From IMG/VR virus record IMGVR_UViG_3300012349_000002, positions 1-56,247 of that record: DNA of 56,247 nucleotides, one strand, 5' to 3'. Position numbers and translations under genes: made by a program. This DNA comes from a virus. Below, piece after piece: positions 7,041 through 13,603 of this stretch. Every line of letters begins with the position of its first letter. Within the stretch, counting starts at the first letter, position 1. Under the pieces are notes generated by a model, which did no database searches, had not been told where the DNA came from, and saw only the letters and a program-made list of their open reading frames with translations.

Positions 7041-7255
7041 AATCCTCGATTGACCTTGGCTTGGCTATCTCCGGCCTGTACGCGCGAAAAGGCGTGCCTA
7101 TGACGCACGACGAGATTGCGGCCTATTGCGGATGTTCTTGGCAACGAATCTGGCAGATTGAACAGCGCGGGCTCCGCAAACTTCGCAATCGCCTCCACTT
7201 TCATAAGAGTGATCCTGAGGTGCGGGAACTAATCGAAAGTCTACAGGGGCGATGA
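7037..7255 (+). CDS. Sigma-70 region-4-like DNA-binding protein, 72 aa
   Basis: Almost the whole protein is one helix-turn-helix of the sigma region 4 kind: MTHDEIAAYCGCSWQRIWQI then EQRGLRKLRNRL. This compares with the ERIRQIE-x3-LRKLR pattern that contacts the -35 element in sigma factors. No region 2 is present, so it is not a complete sigma factor. It could reprogram host RNA polymerase or act as a simple repressor. Translation is coupled to the initiator by an ATGA overlap. Confidence 0.65.
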   Translation: MKSSIDLGLAISGLYARKGVPMTHDEIAAYCGCSWQRIWQIEQRGLRKLRNRLHFHKSDPEVRELIESLQGR

Positions 7256-7431
7256 AACTTTGCAAAATTTGCTGTAGGGAGACAAATATGTTGTTCAACG
7301 TTGCAATGCGCAAAACGTCGATTTGTGAGTTCTGCGCCAATCAGATCGCATGGCAACGAACCGAAGATTTGATTTGCAAAGACAATGCCCGACTTAATAA
7401 TTCGCAATTTTTAGCAAAATTACCGCGATGA
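7252..7431 (+). CDS. Small zinc-binding protein, 59 aa
   Basis: ATG 7252 overlaps the upstream stop and its own TGA (7429-7431) overlaps the next ATG. Cys pairs KLCKICC near the start and CEFC in the middle fit a four-Cys zinc ribbon. Function unknown; small zinc ribbons recur along this operon. Confidence 0.5.
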   Translation: MKLCKICCRETNMLFNVAMRKTSICEFCANQIAWQRTEDLICKDNARLNNSQFLAKLPR

Positions 7432-7850
7432 ACGACCTTCTCAGTATATTCCCCCGTGCCTCTAAATCATGCCAAGAGGCCAACCCCGCTATCTTGACCC
7501 TCCCGGACAATAAAAACGATTTTACGGAGGGGGGTGGCAAGAAACGGCATCAAATGAACAAGACTGAAGCCGAATTTGCCCTAATCTTGGAAGCCATGAA
7601 GCGGAAGGGCGAGATTCTACGTTACGAATACGAGGGAATCACGCTTCGTTGGGCTGATATGCGGTACACGCCGGACTTCATCTGTTTTTCGGTCAACGAT
7701 CCATGGTGGTCGATCAAGTTGATCGAAGTCAAAGGCGCGCACATTTGGGATCGGGACATCGTACGGTTCAAGGGCGCCAGAGCTTACTGGCCGGAGTTCA
7801 GCTTTGAGCTTCATCAAAAAAAGGGAGGACAATGGACGAGGATAATGTAG
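7428..7850 (+). CDS. PD-(D/E)XK endonuclease, DUF1064/VRR-like, 140 aa
   Basis: Core motifs are MNKTEAEF (43-50), YTPDFICF (80-87) and LIEVKGAH (98-105), then a Lys helix (DIVRFKGARAYWP). The order E...PD...E-x-K matches the small phage resolvase-like family often placed in replication modules. The enzyme would cut branched or recombination intermediates. The coupled ATG at 7428 adds a ~42-residue leader containing the 25-bp repeat found again at 55081; an internal ATG at 7554 gives exactly the conserved domain and may be the original start. Confidence 0.65.
   Translation: MNDLLSIFPRASKSCQEANPAILTLPDNKNDFTEGGGKKRHQMNKTEAEFALILEAMKRKGEILRYEYEGITLRWADMRYTPDFICFSVNDPWWSIKLIEVKGAHIWDRDIVRFKGARAYWPEFSFELHQKKGGQWTRIM
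7485..7509 (+). repeat. 25-bp direct repeat, copy 1
   Basis: Twenty-five bases starting CCCGCTATCTTGACCC are identical at 7485-7509 and 55081-55105. This copy is inside the N-terminal extension of the PD-(D/E)XK gene; the other lies in the non-coding control region. Flanks differ on both sides. Confidence 0.85.
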
Positions 7851-7999
7851 AAAACCTTCTGCCTTGTCCGTTCTGTGGCGCCGAATGCGACGATTGCAGA
7901 AATGAAGAAGGCGAAGGTTACCTTGGATGCTCAAACGCGAAATGTCCTGCCAGTAGATTGGCAGTGACAGATGAACAATGGAACCGACGTGCCGAGTGA
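7832..7999 (+). CDS. Lar-like restriction-alleviation protein, 55 aa
   Basis: ATG 7832 has a strong AAGGGAGG Shine-Dalgarno and overlaps the end of the nuclease gene by 19 bases. The protein reads LPCPFCG, then GYLGCSN-x2-C, and ends DEQWNRRAE. A CPFCG knuckle, a second Cys pair and a closing WNRR are the hallmarks of the Lar family, which in Rac prophage alleviates type I restriction. Function here is inferred from the family. Confidence 0.6.
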   Translation: MDEDNVENLLPCPFCGAECDDCRNEEGEGYLGCSNAKCPASRLAVTDEQWNRRAE

Positions 8000-8003
8000 T
8001 TTT

Positions 8004-8060
8004 CCCGCGACATTCGATGTGTCGGGAGCCGCTGGGGTTCGTGTGTTCCCCTGCGACGGC
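8004..8060 (+). other. Two tandem hairpins after the Lar-like gene
   Basis: Two structures fill the gap: CCCG..ACAT/ATGT..CGGG at 8004-8026, and CGC-T-GGGG paired with CCCC-T-GCG at 8030-8055. No U-run follows either, so they are not classical terminators. With the element at 8064-8100 they make the whole 110-base gap structured. Confidence 0.5.
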
Positions 8061-8063
8061 AAT

Positions 8064-8100
8064 CCGCGCTCTAGACCCTGAAAGCTAGGGCGCGGCGGGA
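8064..8100 (+). promoter_or_regulatory. Pseudoknot-capable leader element, copy A
   Basis: An 11-bp stem (8064-8074 with 8085-8095, one G-U pair) closes a loop ACCCTGAAAG. GCGGGAAATA follows, and its GGG can pair with the loop CCC to form an H-type pseudoknot. It ends 9 bases before the ATG at 8110, so it could mask or present the ribosome-binding site. A matching element lies at 8553-8588. Confidence 0.55.
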
Positions 8101-8109
8101 AATAACTCA

Positions 8110-8565
8110 ATGAACGATTGGATTACAAAGAAATGCATGACATGCGGCGCGGAATTTCGTGGCCGGCATTTTATGAAACAATGCAAATCATGTTATTGGT
8201 ACGACAAAGGTTTTGCGTGGCGCTGCCCGAAGCGCAAAGCACTCCATACTCCCGACGATCTAAAAATGCTTTGGTATGGCGGGGTTGTTGGTTCCGGTAT
8301 GTGGGGCGAAAAAGAATTGCTCATGAAAATCGAATCGCGAGGAGGATTCGAACAATACTCGCACGAAAACTGGGATGAGGTATGGAAAGTCGAACTTTAC
8401 GCCTCGCGATATGGATTGCAACCATCAGTCCATCATCATGATCCTCCAGTGGAAACTAGCGGTTCTTGTCTTATTTGTGCTATAAAAGATGCAGTCGCGG
8501 AAGCGAAGAAACGAGAAACTATTGAGACATCGAAAATTAACAGCAGTCCGTTGCTCCAGCCCTGA
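8110..8565 (+). CDS. Zinc-ribbon hypothetical protein, 151 aa
   Basis: N-terminal four-Cys ribbon (KCMTCGAEF then KQCKSCYW) followed by a basic stretch and a C-terminal half with CLICAIKDA and a helical tail. Its leader carries pseudoknot-capable element A, and its stop TGA (8563-8565) lies inside the loop of element B, so translation of this gene would run ribosomes through element B. Family unknown; the ribbon suggests nucleic-acid or ribosome contact. Confidence 0.6.
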   Translation: MNDWITKKCMTCGAEFRGRHFMKQCKSCYWYDKGFAWRCPKRKALHTPDDLKMLWYGGVVGSGMWGEKELLMKIESRGGFEQYSHENWDEVWKVELYASRYGLQPSVHHHDPPVETSGSCLICAIKDAVAEAKKRETIETSKINSSPLLQP

Positions 8566-8588
8566 AAACTGGAGCTGGGCGGGAATTA
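8553..8588 (+). promoter_or_regulatory. Pseudoknot-capable leader element, copy B
   Basis: Stem GCTCCAG/CTGGAGC (8553-8559 with 8569-8575) closes loop CCCTGAAAA. TGGGCGGGAATTA follows, with GGG able to pair with the loop CCC. Loop and downstream strand match copy A (CCCTGAAA and GCGGGAA) while the stem sequence differs but stays paired. It lies 9 bases before the ATG at 8598. Confidence 0.55.
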
Positions 8589-8597
8589 CTTTGATTT

Positions 8598-9203
8598 ATG
8601 AGAGTTTTGGTCGCTTGTGAGTTTTCTGGCATTGTCCGGGATGCTTTTTCTAAAAGAGGACACGAGGCATGGTCATGCGATTTACTTCCGAGCGAACGGG
8701 ACGGGCGACATATTCAAGACGACGTATTGCTTCACTTGGAGGATGGCTGGGACTTGATGATCGCGCATCCCCCATGCACGTATTTAGCGTCTAGTGGTCT
8801 GCATTGGAACAAGCGCGTCGCCGGTCGGGACGAAAAAACGCACGAGGCGATGCTGTTTGTTCTTAATCTGATCGGCGAGGGATTTATAGCTCACGGAATT
8901 CCAAAAATTGCTTTGGAAAATCCCGTTGGATGTATTTCCTCGAAGTACCGAAAACCAGATCAGACGATTCAACCTTGGCAATTCGGCCATCCCGAAAGCA
9001 AAAAAACATGCCTTTGGCTTAAAGGACTTCCGCCATTGAAACCCACCGATTTGCTTTTACCCAAGAATGGAGACTGGAATCGCGGGTGGGACAATCAAAC
9101 CGCCAGTGGTCAGAATAAACTTGGCCCATCACCAACTCGCGCCAAAGAACGCAGTAGAACGTACCAAGGAATCGCCGATGCAATGGCAAATCAATGGGGA
9201 TAA
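8598..9203 (+). CDS. DNA cytosine-methyltransferase-like protein, 201 aa
   Basis: The N-terminus MRVLVACEFSG is a Rossmann-type SAM-binding start. AHPPCTYL (56-63) resembles motif IV (PPC), and ALENPVG (105-111) resembles the ENV motif. These belong to a short phage/prophage family related to C5-cytosine methyltransferases. At 201 residues it lacks an obvious target-recognition domain, so it may be a reduced or specialised enzyme protecting phage DNA. The Lar-like gene nearby fits an anti-restriction block. It is preceded by pseudoknot element B. Confidence 0.6.
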   Translation: MRVLVACEFSGIVRDAFSKRGHEAWSCDLLPSERDGRHIQDDVLLHLEDGWDLMIAHPPCTYLASSGLHWNKRVAGRDEKTHEAMLFVLNLIGEGFIAHGIPKIALENPVGCISSKYRKPDQTIQPWQFGHPESKKTCLWLKGLPPLKPTDLLLPKNGDWNRGWDNQTASGQNKLGPSPTRAKERSRTYQGIADAMANQWG

Positions 9204-9469
9204 AAATCGGCATGAACCGCACAGTATTCGATTTGGCCCACGGCACGGAGCGTAACCGTCAAGTCCACGTTGTCCCCATTAGTGACGAATGGCATCACAA
9301 AGCGTCCGTAAACTGCTGGTGTAAACCACGCGTGGATAGCCTTTCGATTTACGTTCACAATTCAAAAGACGGTCGTGAGCGCGAGGAGAAACTCCACGGT
9401 AAAAAATGCTCACAAGGATGGAACGTCATTGATGTTTACGGCTCGTCGCCACATGCTACGAACATCTAA
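9194..9469 (+). CDS. Hypothetical protein, 91 aa, last gene of the early operon
   Basis: Overlaps the methyltransferase end by 10 bases. ATG 9194 or ATG 9212 could be the start; neither has a strong ribosome-binding site. The product is polar, with HKASVNCWCKPRV and a basic His-rich background that may bind metal. Convergent with the leftward operon ending at 9518. Confidence 0.5.
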   Translation: MGIKIGMNRTVFDLAHGTERNRQVHVVPISDEWHHKASVNCWCKPRVDSLSIYVHNSKDGREREEKLHGKKCSQGWNVIDVYGSSPHATNI

Positions 9470-9475
9470 GGAATT

Positions 9476-9503
9476 GGCAGACTTTCCTTCCCCTCGGTCT
9501 GCC
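9476..9503. terminator. Hairpin between convergent operons
   Basis: GGCAGAC (9476-9482) pairs perfectly with GTCTGCC (9497-9503) across a 14-base pyrimidine-rich loop, in the 48-base gap between the rightward stop (9469) and leftward stop (9518). No U-run follows on either strand, so it is terminator-like by position only. Confidence 0.4.
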
Positions 9504-9517
9504 AGCGAGACTGGAAT

Positions 9518-9745
9518 TTAAGGATTCGCTGCGACCGCTGATGCCAGCGCGTCTGACTTCGCTTTCAACGCTGCCACTTCGTCGGTGAGCGGTTGAAGTT
9601 GATCGGCTGTTGCGCCATTGGCCAACGCTGCGTCAATCCCGGCCTGAACACGTACGGCGATGCTGTTGATGAGCGCGGTTGCACTATCCACAACACCTTC
9701 GGTATCCTTGACCGTTTGAATATCTCCTGATAGGTCTGCTGCCAT
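9518..9745 (-). CDS. Coiled-coil hypothetical protein, 75 aa
   Basis: Ala/Leu/Asp-rich helical protein (DEVAALKAKSDALASAVAA) with a good AAAGGATAAA ribosome site upstream. Similar small coiled-coil proteins occur near phage lysis or tail-fibre genes. It is the last gene of the long leftward operon. Function unknown. Confidence 0.55.
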   Translation of the reverse strand: MAADLSGDIQTVKDTEGVVDSATALINSIAVRVQAGIDAALANGATADQLQPLTDEVAALKAKSDALASAVAANP

Positions 9746-9761
9746 GTTTTTTATCCTTTCT

Positions 9762-10037
9762 TTAAAGTGCCAGCGTTTGAAGTAATTCGTGGACGGCGCT
9801 GGCCATTCCTTCCACGTCTCTGCGATGACTTCGCAAACTCGCGCCCAGTTCGCTCAAAACGGATTCCGGGTTTTTGTCATCCGATACCGCATGGGGAACC
9901 GAACGCAAAATTGGCTGCAACCGTTGCGCTAATGCCCGCACATTTTCGAATGCGGCTTGAATCGCGTCGCCTAGGAGCTTATTTTCGGAAGCGATCTCGG
10001 AAGATAATTCTACTTGTGGTGTACTTATATTAGTCAT
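9762..10037 (-). CDS. Helical hypothetical protein, 91 aa
   Basis: Soluble helical protein with heptad-like segments (LLGDAIQAAFENVRALAQRL). Lies 5 bases after the preceding gene's stop. No family recognised. Confidence 0.5.
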   Translation of the reverse strand: MTNISTPQVELSSEIASENKLLGDAIQAAFENVRALAQRLQPILRSVPHAVSDDKNPESVLSELGASLRSHRRDVEGMASAVHELLQTLAL

Positions 10038-10042
10038 CTGAT

Positions 10043-10252
10043 TTATTGTTTCTGTTCCTCGATTGCTTTCGCCAATAGATCGGTCTTACCTTTCAGCTTT
10101 TGCGACTCCTCATTTAGCTCTTTGAGTTGCTCCGGCGGTACGACCGTCGAAGCGGATAGCAACGTATCGAGTTTACGCTCCACATTGTTTAACTGCATGG
10201 AAATGGTGACGAGCGCGCCGATCAGCCATTCCTTGAAATCGTGGTCAAACAT
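10043..10252 (-). CDS. Coiled-coil hypothetical protein, 69 aa
   Basis: Begins MFDHDFKEWLIGALVTISMQ, an amphipathic or weakly membrane-associated helix, followed by a charged coiled coil (LKELNEESQKLKGKTDLL). It could be a membrane-peripheral oligomer. Starts directly after the TAG of the tiny gene at 10253. Confidence 0.5.
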   Translation of the reverse strand: MFDHDFKEWLIGALVTISMQLNNVERKLDTLLSASTVVPPEQLKELNEESQKLKGKTDLLAKAIEEQKQ

Positions 10253-10357
10253 CTATTCTCTGTGACTGAATTGTTCTCTGTCATTCCGTCGCAGTCGCAT
10301 CGAATCTATCACGGCGATAATCGAAAGTCCAATTAGAACGCCAGCCAACTTAATCAT
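10253..10357 (-). CDS. Tiny single-span membrane protein, 34 aa
   Basis: ATG 10357 overlaps the upstream TGA as ATGA. One N-terminal hydrophobic helix (LAGVLIGLSIIAVI) is followed by a basic tail (SMRLRRNDR), predicting the N-terminus outside and C-terminus in the cytoplasm. The gene exactly fills the gap between its neighbours. Confidence 0.5.
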   Translation of the reverse strand: MIKLAGVLIGLSIIAVIDSMRLRRNDREQFSHRE

Positions 10358-10551
10358 TTCGCGGGCTTTTCGATCAGTTCAAATGCATGCGCCCATGCCC
10401 CGCTGGCGCTTGCGGCCGTGCCAAGACATCTAGCTTTAGATGGATGATCCCACACAACGTATTCGCCTTCCACATCCTCATCCGCCTCGATGTACTCGCA
10501 GTAGGCGTCCGGGTATTCGACTTTCACCAACGCTTCATGTTTTGTTTTCAT
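10354..10551 (-). CDS. Acidic hypothetical protein, 65 aa
   Basis: Soluble, with an acidic stretch (YIEADEDVEGEYVVWD) followed by an Ala/Ser helix. No hydrophobic span and no known motif. Coupled by ATGA to the tiny membrane protein after it. Confidence 0.55.
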   Translation of the reverse strand: MKTKHEALVKVEYPDAYCEYIEADEDVEGEYVVWDHPSKARCLGTAASASGAWAHAFELIEKPAK

Positions 10552-10555
10552 ATTT

Positions 10556-10672
10556 TTATCTCCAATTATCCAGAACTTTTCCGATCAAATATGTACTCCC
10601 AAACCAGAGCGTAGCGGCTATAATGATCCCGGCAACGACTCCGATTAGTTCACCGAAACCAAAGTTCTTCAT
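10556..10672 (-). CDS. Tiny single-span membrane protein, 38 aa
   Basis: ATG 10672 overlaps the preceding TGA (ATGA). The peptide has one helix, LIGVVAGIIIAATLWFGSTY, flanked by short polar ends. Fits the gap between genes exactly. Possible lysis accessory by location, otherwise unknown. Confidence 0.5.
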   Translation of the reverse strand: MKNFGFGELIGVVAGIIIAATLWFGSTYLIGKVLDNWR

Positions 10673-11151
10673 GTACCACGCTCCGCTGCTTTGAGCAGTG
10701 TGAAATGGGAAATGATCTCATACGAAACCCGGTAATTATTGCCCTCTTTCTTGATGTTCACATCTTCCGCAATGCTCCGTTTGTACTGCAACTCCATCTG
10801 CTTGTATTTCGCGATGAAATTAGTGTCAACTAAACAACCGTTCGTATCGCAGTCGATGATACCCGCGTTTTGTTTGTTGCCCGAGAACGCGATTGCGTGA
10901 GCGTTGACCGGCTTCGGCGCAACCGTTAGATGAGAGCATGAACACAAGCCTAGCAATAAAATCAGAGCCAATCCATGTTTGATAGCCCATTCCCGCATCG
11001 CGGGCATTGGCGTAGCGCGTTGCTTCGCCCAGTCCTGATGAAGCTGCTGAACTTCGTGATTATGCTGCGCGATGCGATGGTCGCGCTCGTCCATCTGCTC
11101 GACCGTCTCGCCCTCGAACTGAATTCCCGCAGGTGTAGGGTCGTAGAACAT
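10669..11151 (-). CDS. Putative lipoprotein, 160 aa, paralogue of the protein at 12780-13124
   Basis: A soluble ~50-residue N-terminal part precedes a signal-like helix GLALILLLGLCSC ending in a lipobox-type Ser-Cys. An internal ATG (10998, MREWAIKHG) would give a normal lipoprotein signal, so two products are possible. The mature part shares LVD(S/T)-x2-I-x2-Y-x4-E and a later I-x-ED-x2-I pattern with the lipoprotein at 12780-13124. Position in the lysis block suggests an outer-membrane role, perhaps spanin-like, which is inference. Confidence 0.5.
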   Translation of the reverse strand: MFYDPTPAGIQFEGETVEQMDERDHRIAQHNHEVQQLHQDWAKQRATPMPAMREWAIKHGLALILLLGLCSCSHLTVAPKPVNAHAIAFSGNKQNAGIIDCDTNGCLVDTNFIAKYKQMELQYKRSIAEDVNIKKEGNNYRVSYEIISHFTLLKAAERGT

Positions 11152-11373
11152 TTAGCTTGCGGCCATTCTGAGCGCCCTGAGAGCCTCCGCGTGTTGCTCT
11201 GGAGTTGAATTCGGATTAGCTAAAGTGGTCTCAGCTATGCGTACAGCATCCGTTGCTTCCTGTTTGGCAATGGCGAGCTTGTTCTTGACCATTTCGGGCT
11301 TGTTGTAAATTGATCTCTCTTGGCGAAAAACTGCTAATGCCGCCCAGATGGCCTTGATGATTGCTCCGATCAT
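11152..11373 (-). CDS. Helical membrane-associated protein, 73 aa
   Basis: N-terminal hydrophobic segment (MIGAIIKAIWAALAVF) followed by a charged helical domain (KNKLAIAKQEATDAVRIAET). Its stop is immediately followed by the next ATG. No family recognised. Confidence 0.5.
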   Translation of the reverse strand: MIGAIIKAIWAALAVFRQERSIYNKPEMVKNKLAIAKQEATDAVRIAETTLANPNSTPEQHAEALRALRMAAS

Positions 11374-11374
11374 C

Positions 11375-11506
11375 TCAGTGTCCCGGGAACCATGCCGGGA
11401 AGGATACTGGCGAATCCGATCCGATCCATGAAATGAACAGGTAAAAAAGGTAATAGACGATCACGACTCCAATGATTCTGGCGACAATTTCACCGGGAGT
11501 GGTCAC
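11375..11506 (-). CDS. Tiny single-span membrane protein, 43 aa, GTG start
   Basis: GTG 11506 to TGA 11377-11375. The peptide has one hydrophobic segment, IVARIIGVVIVYYLFYLFIS, with a Pro/Trp-rich polar tail. It fills the space between two real genes and its stop sits one base before the next ATG. No clear ribosome site, so confidence is moderate. Confidence 0.45.
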   Translation of the reverse strand: MTTPGEIVARIIGVVIVYYLFYLFISWIGSDSPVSFPAWFPGH

Positions 11507-11511
11507 TTTGA

Positions 11512-12072
11512 TTAAAATGCTTTAGCGACTTGCTTCAAATCCTCTTCTTCCGGGACTCTCTCCACGAATCGAAGGTTCCCGGGCGACTCCGATCCAGCGA
11601 ATCGGGTTGTCCTGTCTGTGCGGATATTCCTGTATGTCAGATGTTGCGTGATGTACGGAGCTGCGCCAGCTTCGAGGCCAGCAGCAACATCCCCAAGCAC
11701 GCGGTAGAGTTCTTTCGTGTTAGTCCCGTATTTGGCGAGCGCGTTCTGATATTGGAGTACCACGATTGGAACTACCAATGCAGCGATTTCCGGGTACGCA
11801 TGCCTGACGCTTTCAGGAATGAACGCATTGACCTGCGTGGTTAACTGATCCGCCGTCGGTGATCCGGTAATCGTCCGAACCGCTGGCGCATACACATCAA
11901 TGTAATTGGCGATCGCTGTTCGTTTGTTGCTGTCTTTGATCGTGTATTTGAGGCCGATGCTGGTAGCAAGGGAAACCGTCGTTACGATTGAGGCGTCGCT
12001 CGAGAAATAAGATTGGAAGCTTGCGCAACCAATAAGGAGCGCGGCGATGCTGACTGCGATGAGTCGTTTCAT
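11512..12072 (-). CDS. Putative lipoprotein, 186 aa
   Basis: Signal sequence MKRLIAVSIAALLIGCAS with a clear lipobox (LIGC) predicts lipid attachment at Cys16 and an outer- or inner-membrane periplasmic protein. The mature part is helical (SVRHAYPEIAALVVPIVVLQ) with no catalytic motif I know. Coupled by overlap to the upstream small membrane protein; position suggests lysis or envelope modification. Confidence 0.6.
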   Translation of the reverse strand: MKRLIAVSIAALLIGCASFQSYFSSDASIVTTVSLATSIGLKYTIKDSNKRTAIANYIDVYAPAVRTITGSPTADQLTTQVNAFIPESVRHAYPEIAALVVPIVVLQYQNALAKYGTNTKELYRVLGDVAAGLEAGAAPYITQHLTYRNIRTDRTTRFAGSESPGNLRFVERVPEEEDLKQVAKAF

Positions 12073-12281
12073 TGTCCGCCGCCAATCGTGTTAATTCCCC
12101 AAATGATGACCAATATTACGAGGACGATCGCCACGACCAATTTTATCGGTGCAGGGATTGGATGCACCCAGTTTTCTATGCACCAAAGCAAACCACCGAC
12201 GATGGCGAGCACGATGACGAGCACCAAAAAGCCGATCAAAAGACCGTGAAGCTGCGGAGTAATTACGAGCAATGTTGTCAT
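12069..12281 (-). CDS. Two-span membrane protein, Thivi_2564-like, 70 aa
   Basis: Two hydrophobic helices (LVLVIVLAIVGGLLWCI and PIKLVVAIVLVILVIIW) separated by ENWVHPIPAPIK. The xWxxxxxIPxPIK hinge and IIWxxNxxG end resemble a small membrane protein family (Thivi_2564) found in bacteria and phages. It directly follows the holin candidate, so it may take part in lysis. Confidence 0.55.
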   Translation of the reverse strand: MTTLLVITPQLHGLLIGFLVLVIVLAIVGGLLWCIENWVHPIPAPIKLVVAIVLVILVIIWGINTIGGGQ

Positions 12282-12284
12282 TTA

Positions 12285-12521
12285 TTATCCTTCTGTTGTT
12301 GTTTGACTAACTGTTCCTGACTGAGAAGTATTTGGATTCGATGGCAACGGCGCGCGTGGGGCGATGTACGCCGCAACGAAAGCGACGACGGTTGTGATTG
12401 CGCTCGCAGCTTCCGGTGGCACATCAATCTTAAAGCCTCCGTGTAAAATCCATACTAGAAGTATGGAGACGGCAGCTGCAAGACCAGCAGCGTTAGCCTT
12501 GGGAGTAGGCGCTAAATTCAC
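12285..12521 (-). CDS. Putative holin, 78 aa
   Basis: Two transmembrane segments: NAAGLAAAVSILLVWILHG and AASAITTVVAFVAAYIAPR, separated by a short polar linker (FKIDVPPE), with a polar Ser/Thr tail. The AGLAAAVSILLVW...PPE-x-A-x-A-T pattern is common to many annotated phage holins. Genes for lipoproteins and a GH75-like enzyme flank it, consistent with a lysis cassette. Confidence 0.65.
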   Translation of the reverse strand: MNLAPTPKANAAGLAAAVSILLVWILHGGFKIDVPPEAASAITTVVAFVAAYIAPRAPLPSNPNTSQSGTVSQTTTEG

Positions 12522-12564
12522 AAATCTTCCTGCTTATGCCGCATATTTCACGTGATGACAAGCT

Positions 12565-12777
12565 TTATTTATCAGGGCAATCTTCACAAATGACTATCCA
12601 CTTGCCATCCTCGTAAATGTAGAGGTTGTTCCCGATACGTTTGATCGGCGGCGGTGTAGCATGGCATTCAACGCAGGAATTCGCAGCGCATCCAGTCAAG
12701 AGTCCAATGCCCAACAGCACCAGCATTGCGCCAACGGCGATAACGATCGCGACGATGATTGCGAGCACGGTTGTCAT
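12565..12777 (-). CDS. Single-span Cys-rich membrane protein, 70 aa
   Basis: Hydrophobic N-terminal helix (VLAIIVAIVIAVGAMLVLLG) followed by TGC and two CxxC pairs (CVEC, CEDC). The pairs could bind metal or form disulfides outside the membrane. The TGC could be a lipobox, giving an alternative lipoprotein reading. Function unknown. Confidence 0.5.
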   Translation of the reverse strand: MTTVLAIIVAIVIAVGAMLVLLGIGLLTGCAANSCVECHATPPPIKRIGNNLYIYEDGKWIVICEDCPDK

Positions 12778-12779
12778 TG

Positions 12780-13124
12780 TTAGGGATTTAATTCGGGGTC
12801 AGGCGTCGGAGTAGGGGTCGCGCTCTGTTTTGCGCGAATTAAATCTTGATAATGCTCGATGACCGATTCAGGCACAAGGAATTTCGCGCCATGAGCGGCG
12901 ATCTTTTTGTCTTCGGATATGATATAATCGCCGTGGTCTTTTTCGAGCTTCCTATAATTCGAAATCCAATCTGAATCGACAAGTTGGCCATCCGTTTTTG
13001 CCTTCGCTTTGTGGACGTTGGCATGATAACCCGTAGCATGATGTGGACTGTTCTTTGCCAATGGACGCACAGTCACAGTGCAAGCCGCCAGGATGACGAT
13101 GGTCAAAGGAAAAAGGACTCTCAT
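12780..13124 (-). CDS. Putative small lipoprotein, 114 aa
   Basis: Starts MRVLFPLTIVILAAC, a signal with lipobox LAAC, predicting lipidation at Cys15. The mature part carries LVDSDWISNYRKLEKD and an ISEDKKI pattern shared with the lipoprotein at 10669-11151, indicating duplication and divergence. It ends with a Thr-Pro linker (TPTPTPDPE). An outer-membrane spanin-like role is possible but unproven. Confidence 0.55.
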   Translation of the reverse strand: MRVLFPLTIVILAACTVTVRPLAKNSPHHATGYHANVHKAKAKTDGQLVDSDWISNYRKLEKDHGDYIISEDKKIAAHGAKFLVPESVIEHYQDLIRAKQSATPTPTPDPELNP

Positions 13125-13603
13125 TTACGCGTCATATTTGCACGAATATCCCTAACAGCTTCGTCGATTCGGCCTAGTCTTTCGTCCATCACATCAATCT
13201 TTTTTGCTGATTTCTCGACCTCAGTCAGGCGCGCTTCATCAATGTTAAACCGAGTCTGATCCGCTTGCAGTCCATACTTGCTCGCGTTTGTCCCGTGTTC
13301 GTCCATTCGAGTTTGATTAGATTCCACAGACGCAACCCGTGTAGCTAAATCTAGGAATTTCTGAGAATTTTGGCCGTAAGTACTGGCAAATGTTATAGCC
13401 CAAAATGAGAGCATGACAATCTGCCCGAGCAAAAAGATGAACAAATTGCTCCGTAAGAAATGTGTGCCATTCACGCTTCGCGTGCCTGTCCAGACGACAG
13501 GATGTTTCGCCTGATCTTGCGGTGATGTGGAGGACGAGAATCCGCTACCAGTTCCAGCGCCAGCTTTCACATCTTTTTTAGGAATTAAATCTTTGAACTT
13601 CAT
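13121..13603 (-). CDS. Membrane-anchored coiled-coil protein, 160 aa
   Basis: A cytoplasmic basic/polar N-terminus (about 50 residues) is followed by one membrane span (LFIFLLGQIVMLSFWAITFA) and a C-terminal coiled coil (about residues 80-158; VEKSAKKIDVMDERLGRIDE). Topology puts the coil in the periplasm. An inner-membrane span with a periplasmic coil is what i-spanins look like, although the N-terminal domain is longer than usual. It is coupled to the lipoprotein that follows, the classic i-/o-spanin gene order. Confidence 0.5.
   Translation of the reverse strand: MKFKDLIPKKDVKAGAGTGSGFSSSTSPQDQAKHPVVWTGTRSVNGTHFLRSNLFIFLLGQIVMLSFWAITFASTYGQNSQKFLDLATRVASVESNQTRMDEHGTNASKYGLQADQTRFNIDEARLTEVEKSAKKIDVMDERLGRIDEAVRDIRANMTRK

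Noticed and set aside
8598-9203. Complete C5-cytosine methyltransferase (dcm)
   Set aside because: Motif I- and IV-like elements are present, but the protein is short and lacks a target-recognition domain, so a specific gene name is not justified.
9470-9517. Strong rho-independent terminator between convergent operons
   Set aside because: A clear hairpin exists but no U-run follows on either strand, so I list it only as terminator-like.
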